A stretch of DNA of 58,258 nucleotides from an uncultured bacterium (GTDB lineage Bacteria > Dictyoglomota > Dictyoglomia > Dictyoglomales > Dictyoglomaceae). Position numbers and translations under genes: made by a program. This document shows, piece after piece, positions 54,271 to 58,258 of the stretch; positions within the stretch are counted from its first letter, which is position 1; every line of letters starts with the position of its first letter. The stretch spans positions 1 to 58,258 of the forward strand of contig CALHLF010000030.1 in assembly GCA_938034905.1 (NCBI GenBank). The letters are read 5' to 3'. Below the pieces are notes generated by a model, which was not told the DNA's origin, ran no database searches, and saw only the letters and a list, made by a program, of their open reading frames with translations.

Positions 54271-56592
54271 TTATTCAATTAAAATCTCCTTTACTCTTTT
54301 TTCAGGGATAATTTTAATTCCCTTTTCTGTTTTTTCCATTTTCCCTCCTTTTACGCTCTTTACATGAAAATTATTAAATAGAAGTATAGAATAAGGCTTC
54401 TGAGCATCTTTTTCAATACTTATTTTTATCCTTTCCCCTATTTTTAAGAGATTGATTTTCAATTCCACTTCTCTCTTTAAATTGTAAATTTCACAGCTTG
54501 ATTCTTTACCATCTATAGGTTCAAAAACATATAAAGTTACATCATTTGCATAATCATAATCTGGCCTTTCTTTATCCCTTCCTACAGCGATGATGCTTCC
54601 AGGTCTTACCATGAGAGGCAAAGAAAAATAATCAAATTTCTCTCTATACCATTTTTCACCCTTTTTCTTTTCTCCGGTAATGAAATTTGTCCATATACCT
54701 TCAGGCAAGTAATATTCCACCTCTCCTTCCTCAGAAAATACAGGAGCAACAAGTAAGGAATTACCAAACATATATTGTCTATCGAGGAAATGAGAAGTAG
54801 GATCCTCTTCAAATTCAAGAATCATTGCTCTCATCATAGGTATACCCTTTTTTACTGATTCTATAGCTTGAGCAAAAATATAGGGCATTAATTGACATTT
54901 TAAATTCACAAAAAATCTTAAAACTTCAATAGCTTCCTCATCATAAAGCCATGGCACTTTATAATCATGATTTCCATGAAGTCTAGAATGGGAAGATAAA
55001 AGTCCAAAAGCAACCCATCTTTTATATAGGTCAGGAGTTGCAGAACTATCAAATCCTGCTATATCATGACTCCAAAAGCCAAAACCACAAAGTCCCAAAG
55101 AAAGTCCTCCTCTTAGGGTTTCAGCCATAGATTCATAGGTGGAGAGACAATCTCCTCCCCAATGTACTGGAAATTTTTGACTTCCTGCTGTGGCTGATCT
55201 TGCAAAAACTATAGCATTTTCTTCTCCTAATTCTTCTTTAAGGGTTTCAAAAACCGTCTTATTATAGAGATAAGTATAATAGTTGTGCATCCTTTCAGGG
55301 TCAGAGCCATCATGATATACCACTTCTTTGGGAATTCTCTCCCCAAAATCTGTTTTAAAAACATCTATTCCCATTCTTATAAGTTTTTTAAGATAATCAG
55401 AATACCATTTTCTGGCAGAGGGATTTGTAAAGTCAATAATTCCCATTCCAGGTTGCCAATCATCTGTTTGCCAGATGCTTCCGTCAGGTTTCTTTAGTAA
55501 GTAGCCTTTTTCTTTACCTTCTTCAAATAGTTTTGATCTTTGGGCAATGTAAGGATTTATCCAAACACATATTTTTAAACCTCTATCCTTTAATCTTTTT
55601 AGCATCTTTTCTGGTTCTGGAAAAACCCTCTTATCCCATTCAAAATTCACCCAATGGTATTCTCTCATCCAAAAACAATCAAAATGAAATACATGGAGGG
55701 GGATATTCCTTTCTTTCATTCCCTCAATAAAACTTGTTACAGTTTTCTCATCATAATTAGTAATGAAGGATGTGGTAAGCCAGAGTCCAAAGGACCATGG
55801 TGGTGGAAGGGCAGGTCTACCTGTAAGAAGAGTATAATTCTCTAATACTTCTTTTAGATTTTCTCCACCTACTAAAAAGTAGTTTATTTTTTCCCCTTTT
55901 ACACTAAATTGCACTCTCTCTACATTTTCTGTTGCTATTTCAAAGGACACTTTCCCAGGATGATTTACAAATACTCCATAATCTCTGTTGGTTATATAGA
56001 AGGGCACATTTTTGTAGGTTTGATCTGAGATTGTGCCAGCATCAGCATTCCACATCTCAACGCTTTGTCCATTTTTAATAAAAGGACCGAATCTTTCTCC
56101 AAGTCCGTATACTAATTCCCCCACTGAAAGATCTAAATTTTCTATCATATAAGAGTTTTTATGTTCATCTAAAGCATAACCCATATGTTTGTATCCTGAG
56201 GAGGTTAATTTTTTATCTTTCCAGTAAAAGGTATATTGAAAGGTTCCTTTTTTATTAATTTTTACCCTTAAATTTCCTGCCTTCAATATTATCATGTTCT
56301 CCTCTTCGAGAATCTCTGGTTTATAAGTTTCATCTTTGTTTAATTCAAATTCTGGACCTTTTTCAAGTTCACCTTTGAAGTGATATGATATAACTTCTAT
56401 AACATTAGGAAAGGGAGAAGAAAAATGTATCTCAAAAAGAGGCCCAAAGAGAGTTTCTCCTCTGTTCTTTACAAAGGTTGATGGAGCATAAATTATTACC
56501 TCTTTTTCTTTTATTTCGTAATCCCACACCATACAAGGATGATAGAGTTTTATACCTTCTTTCAATCTCCAGTGTCCATCAGTAAACTTCAT
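54271..56592 (-). CDS. GH31 alpha-xylosidase, YicI-like
   Basis: A 773-residue GH31 enzyme, almost the length of E. coli YicI (772). The nucleophile D415 lies in KTDFGERIP and the acid/base D481 in WGGDCLSTYESMAETLRGGLS, each one residue off the YicI numbering. The GLGERFGPFIKNGQ N-terminal line also matches. It removes alpha-xylose units from xyloglucan oligosaccharides or isoprimeverose. It has no signal peptide. It lies 15 bp behind the GH3 gene in the same transcript. Confidence 0.92.
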   Translation of the reverse strand: MKFTDGHWRLKEGIKLYHPCMVWDYEIKEKEVIIYAPSTFVKNRGETLFGPLFEIHFSSPFPNVIEVISYHFKGELEKGPEFELNKDETYKPEILEEENMIILKAGNLRVKINKKGTFQYTFYWKDKKLTSSGYKHMGYALDEHKNSYMIENLDLSVGELVYGLGERFGPFIKNGQSVEMWNADAGTISDQTYKNVPFYITNRDYGVFVNHPGKVSFEIATENVERVQFSVKGEKINYFLVGGENLKEVLENYTLLTGRPALPPPWSFGLWLTTSFITNYDEKTVTSFIEGMKERNIPLHVFHFDCFWMREYHWVNFEWDKRVFPEPEKMLKRLKDRGLKICVWINPYIAQRSKLFEEGKEKGYLLKKPDGSIWQTDDWQPGMGIIDFTNPSARKWYSDYLKKLIRMGIDVFKTDFGERIPKEVVYHDGSDPERMHNYYTYLYNKTVFETLKEELGEENAIVFARSATAGSQKFPVHWGGDCLSTYESMAETLRGGLSLGLCGFGFWSHDIAGFDSSATPDLYKRWVAFGLLSSHSRLHGNHDYKVPWLYDEEAIEVLRFFVNLKCQLMPYIFAQAIESVKKGIPMMRAMILEFEEDPTSHFLDRQYMFGNSLLVAPVFSEEGEVEYYLPEGIWTNFITGEKKKGEKWYREKFDYFSLPLMVRPGSIIAVGRDKERPDYDYANDVTLYVFEPIDGKESSCEIYNLKREVELKINLLKIGERIKISIEKDAQKPYSILLFNNFHVKSVKGGKMEKTEKGIKIIPEKRVKEILIE

Positions 56593-56607
56593 AAAAATCC
56601 TCCTTCC

Positions 56608-58258
56608 TTACTCAAATTCAAACCAGTTAATTTTTAAGCCCTTTCCTTTTATATACATATCATGGATACCTATTAAATCATCTTCTAAAACTAAAACGAT
56701 TTCTTTCCATTCATTACAAGTATCTTTCAATTCGAAGGAAAAATCTTTATCAATTTTGCTAAAATATAGAACTATCTTGGAAACTTCAGAAAAAGATACT
56801 TCTAACTTTACTTTTCTTGAAGGTTTTGTGAAATTTAAATCTTGGAAAAGAATGTAAGATTCGTTATTTTTTAAAATTACATAAGTCTCTTTAAAGTTTT
56901 TCTTAGTATCAAATTCCACCTCAAGACAATCATCAAAATTGAATGCTTTAATTCTCTCAAAAGGATTTCTATTAGCTATTTCTTCCCCATTTACATATAT
57001 TTTTTCTCTTAGTCTGATATCTTCAGAAGATCTTCCCACAAGTATTTCGTATTCACCTTTTTCTATTAAATATTTTTCTCTTCTCACATCCCAGATGAAA
57101 AGTTCAGAAACAGGTATTGAGATCTCTACTTTTAAGCTTTCTCCCTTAGGTATAAATACCCTCTGAAATCCCTTAAGTTGTCGCTTAGGCCTTTTTATTT
57201 TTGAATTCAAAGCTCTTACATAAACTTGAGGTATCTCTTCTGAATCCATATCTCCAATGTTTTCAATCTCAAAATTAACTTTTATCTCCTCATCAATCCT
57301 GTATTCCTTGGGGTCTACACTTAAGTTCTTATAAGAAAATTCTGTATATGTAAGGCCATGTCCAAAGGGAAATAGAGGTTCTTTATCAAAATACATATAG
57401 GTTCTTTTTCCTCTAATGATGTCATAATCTGTTATTGGAGGGATATCATTTACTGACTTGTACCATGTCATGTTTAATCTTCCCGAAGGAGAATAATTTC
57501 CTATTAATATATCAGCCATAGCATTTCCCATTTCTTGTCCCCCATGAGATGACCATATTATAGCTGGGATATGTTCCTTAGCCCATGTTATGGCGTAAGG
57601 ATAGCTACTTATTATCAGGAGAATAATCTTTTGGTTTACTTTATAGATTTCTCTAACAAGTTTTTCTTGATGTTCAGGAAGGACAATATCTATTCTATCT
57701 ACCTCTTCTCTGCCATTTACTATTGGATTATTTCCTACACAAAGGAGTACTAAATCAGAGTTTTTGGAGAGTTCACAGGCCTTATTTATTCCGTCCTCTA
57801 ATTTTTCAATTATAAATTTCTCTTCGGGAAGATTTTCGAAATCGTCTTTAAATTTTAAAATACTTCCCTCTTCTTCATCTAAATATACATATTTTCCATT
57901 CCAAGTTTTAATAACGAAGGTACCATCCCCTAAGGAATCAATGTTGAAAAGTTCCTTAACGAACCATCCAAATACTTCTTCAGAAGCAGAGAAAACTCCA
58001 AATGTAGAGTCATCACAGGTTAAATATTTATTATTAGAAATGGATTGTAAACTTTTGTTCCCCCAACCCCAATCGATATACTTGAAGATCTCTTTTTGGG
58101 TAATGCTATCACTTATCGCCCATATTGGACTTGTTGTTGATTCTATAACTCTTAAGTACTTGTTATTTTTTACAGATTTTATAGCTACTAAGTCATAGGA
58201 GTCATGGTAGAAAATTTCTTTAGGGTAGAGTTTGTTAACTATACCCTGCAATATAGAG
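56608..58258 (-). CDS. GH3 beta-glycosidase, C-terminal part (5' end outside window)
   Basis: The frame is open to the right edge, so at least 550 residues of a larger protein are seen. Order: a beta-trefoil (fascin-like) insert (LVAIKSVKNNKYLRVIES, YLTCDDS, GKYVYLDEEEG); the GH3 C-terminal alpha/beta sandwich (VLLCVGNNPIVNGREEVDR, WSSHGGQEMGNAMADILIGNYSPSGRL, PLFPFGHGLTYTEF); a fibronectin-III-like domain; and a last beta-sandwich that looks like a carbohydrate-binding domain. The catalytic aspartate domain lies outside. Its partner GH31 suggests xyloglucan or similar; beta-xylosidase and beta-glucosidase both fit. Confidence 0.88.
   Translation of the reverse strand, partial: SILQGIVNKLYPKEIFYHDSYDLVAIKSVKNNKYLRVIESTTSPIWAISDSITQKEIFKYIDWGWGNKSLQSISNNKYLTCDDSTFGVFSASEEVFGWFVKELFNIDSLGDGTFVIKTWNGKYVYLDEEEGSILKFKDDFENLPEEKFIIEKLEDGINKACELSKNSDLVLLCVGNNPIVNGREEVDRIDIVLPEHQEKLVREIYKVNQKIILLIISSYPYAITWAKEHIPAIIWSSHGGQEMGNAMADILIGNYSPSGRLNMTWYKSVNDIPPITDYDIIRGKRTYMYFDKEPLFPFGHGLTYTEFSYKNLSVDPKEYRIDEEIKVNFEIENIGDMDSEEIPQVYVRALNSKIKRPKRQLKGFQRVFIPKGESLKVEISIPVSELFIWDVRREKYLIEKGEYEILVGRSSEDIRLREKIYVNGEEIANRNPFERIKAFNFDDCLEVEFDTKKNFKETYVILKNNESYILFQDLNFTKPSRKVKLEVSFSEVSKIVLYFSKIDKDFSFELKDTCNEWKEIVLVLEDDLIGIHDMYIKGKGLKINWFEFE

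Overview
The window looks like chromosomal DNA of a thermophilic, saccharolytic anaerobe, most likely a Dictyoglomus species. The reasons are very AT-rich DNA (judged by eye), dense gene packing, many secreted or imported glycoside-processing proteins, GH5 and permease proteins of Thermotoga-like character, an archaeal-type phosphoglycerate mutase, and a TtuA/TtuB tRNA-thiolation pair typical of thermophiles. The genus is inferred from protein character; no database search was possible.

Layout. (1) 1-4550, minus strand: an Rrf2 regulator, cysteine synthase, a ubiquitin-like sulfur carrier and the TtuA tRNA thiolase form one operon. A PLP-dependent acyltransferase and a cyclodeaminase-type folate enzyme follow from their own promoter. 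(2) 4560-11690: a TPP riboswitch with a terminator controls a seven-gene thiamin operon (thiS-G-H-F-E-C-D), followed by purE (class II) and purC. (3) 11690-14830: a secreted DOMON protein, a decayed CoA-disulfide-reductase/rhodanese gene and a photolyase. (4) 14930-23080: a LacI regulator, then a dipeptide-family ABC importer with a secreted GH5 glucanase. This is probably an oligosaccharide import operon. (5) 23090-36610: mannose-1-phosphate guanylyltransferase, a TIM-barrel epimerase-like protein, a DUF4272 protein, a GH1 beta-glucosidase, guaB, a histidine kinase and its response regulator, a DUF59 protein, a UvrD-type helicase, an exported SagB-like nitroreductase, phosphoglycerate mutase and an esterase. 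(6) 36600-43880: a GTPase/racemase pair, a secreted carbohydrate-binding protein, a macrodomain, two exporters, a decayed metal-ATPase-like stretch, and an FMN-binding/flavodoxin pair. (7) 44040-58258: a LacI regulator, a GH94 phosphorylase-like enzyme, a huge secreted GH144-like protein and a sugar ABC importer on the plus strand. A YicI-type GH31 alpha-xylosidase and a GH3 enzyme cut by the window edge lie on the minus strand.

How it fits together. The 44-54 kb block is the most coherent candidate system. Its LacI gene and GH94 gene each carry a near-identical CTTAA(C/A)CGGTTAAG operator. The GH144-like exoenzyme, binding-protein-dependent importer and intracellular GH94 enzyme would suit extracellular cutting, uptake and phosphorolysis of a beta-1,2-glucan. 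Linkage specificity is inferred from family membership only. Sequence-level curiosities include GG-tail codons of both sulfur carriers doubling as Shine-Dalgarno (SD) sequences, a probable AUU start codon, extended -10 leaderless promoters on two DNA-repair genes, and SD-like sequences without an ORF in leaders of secreted-protein genes.
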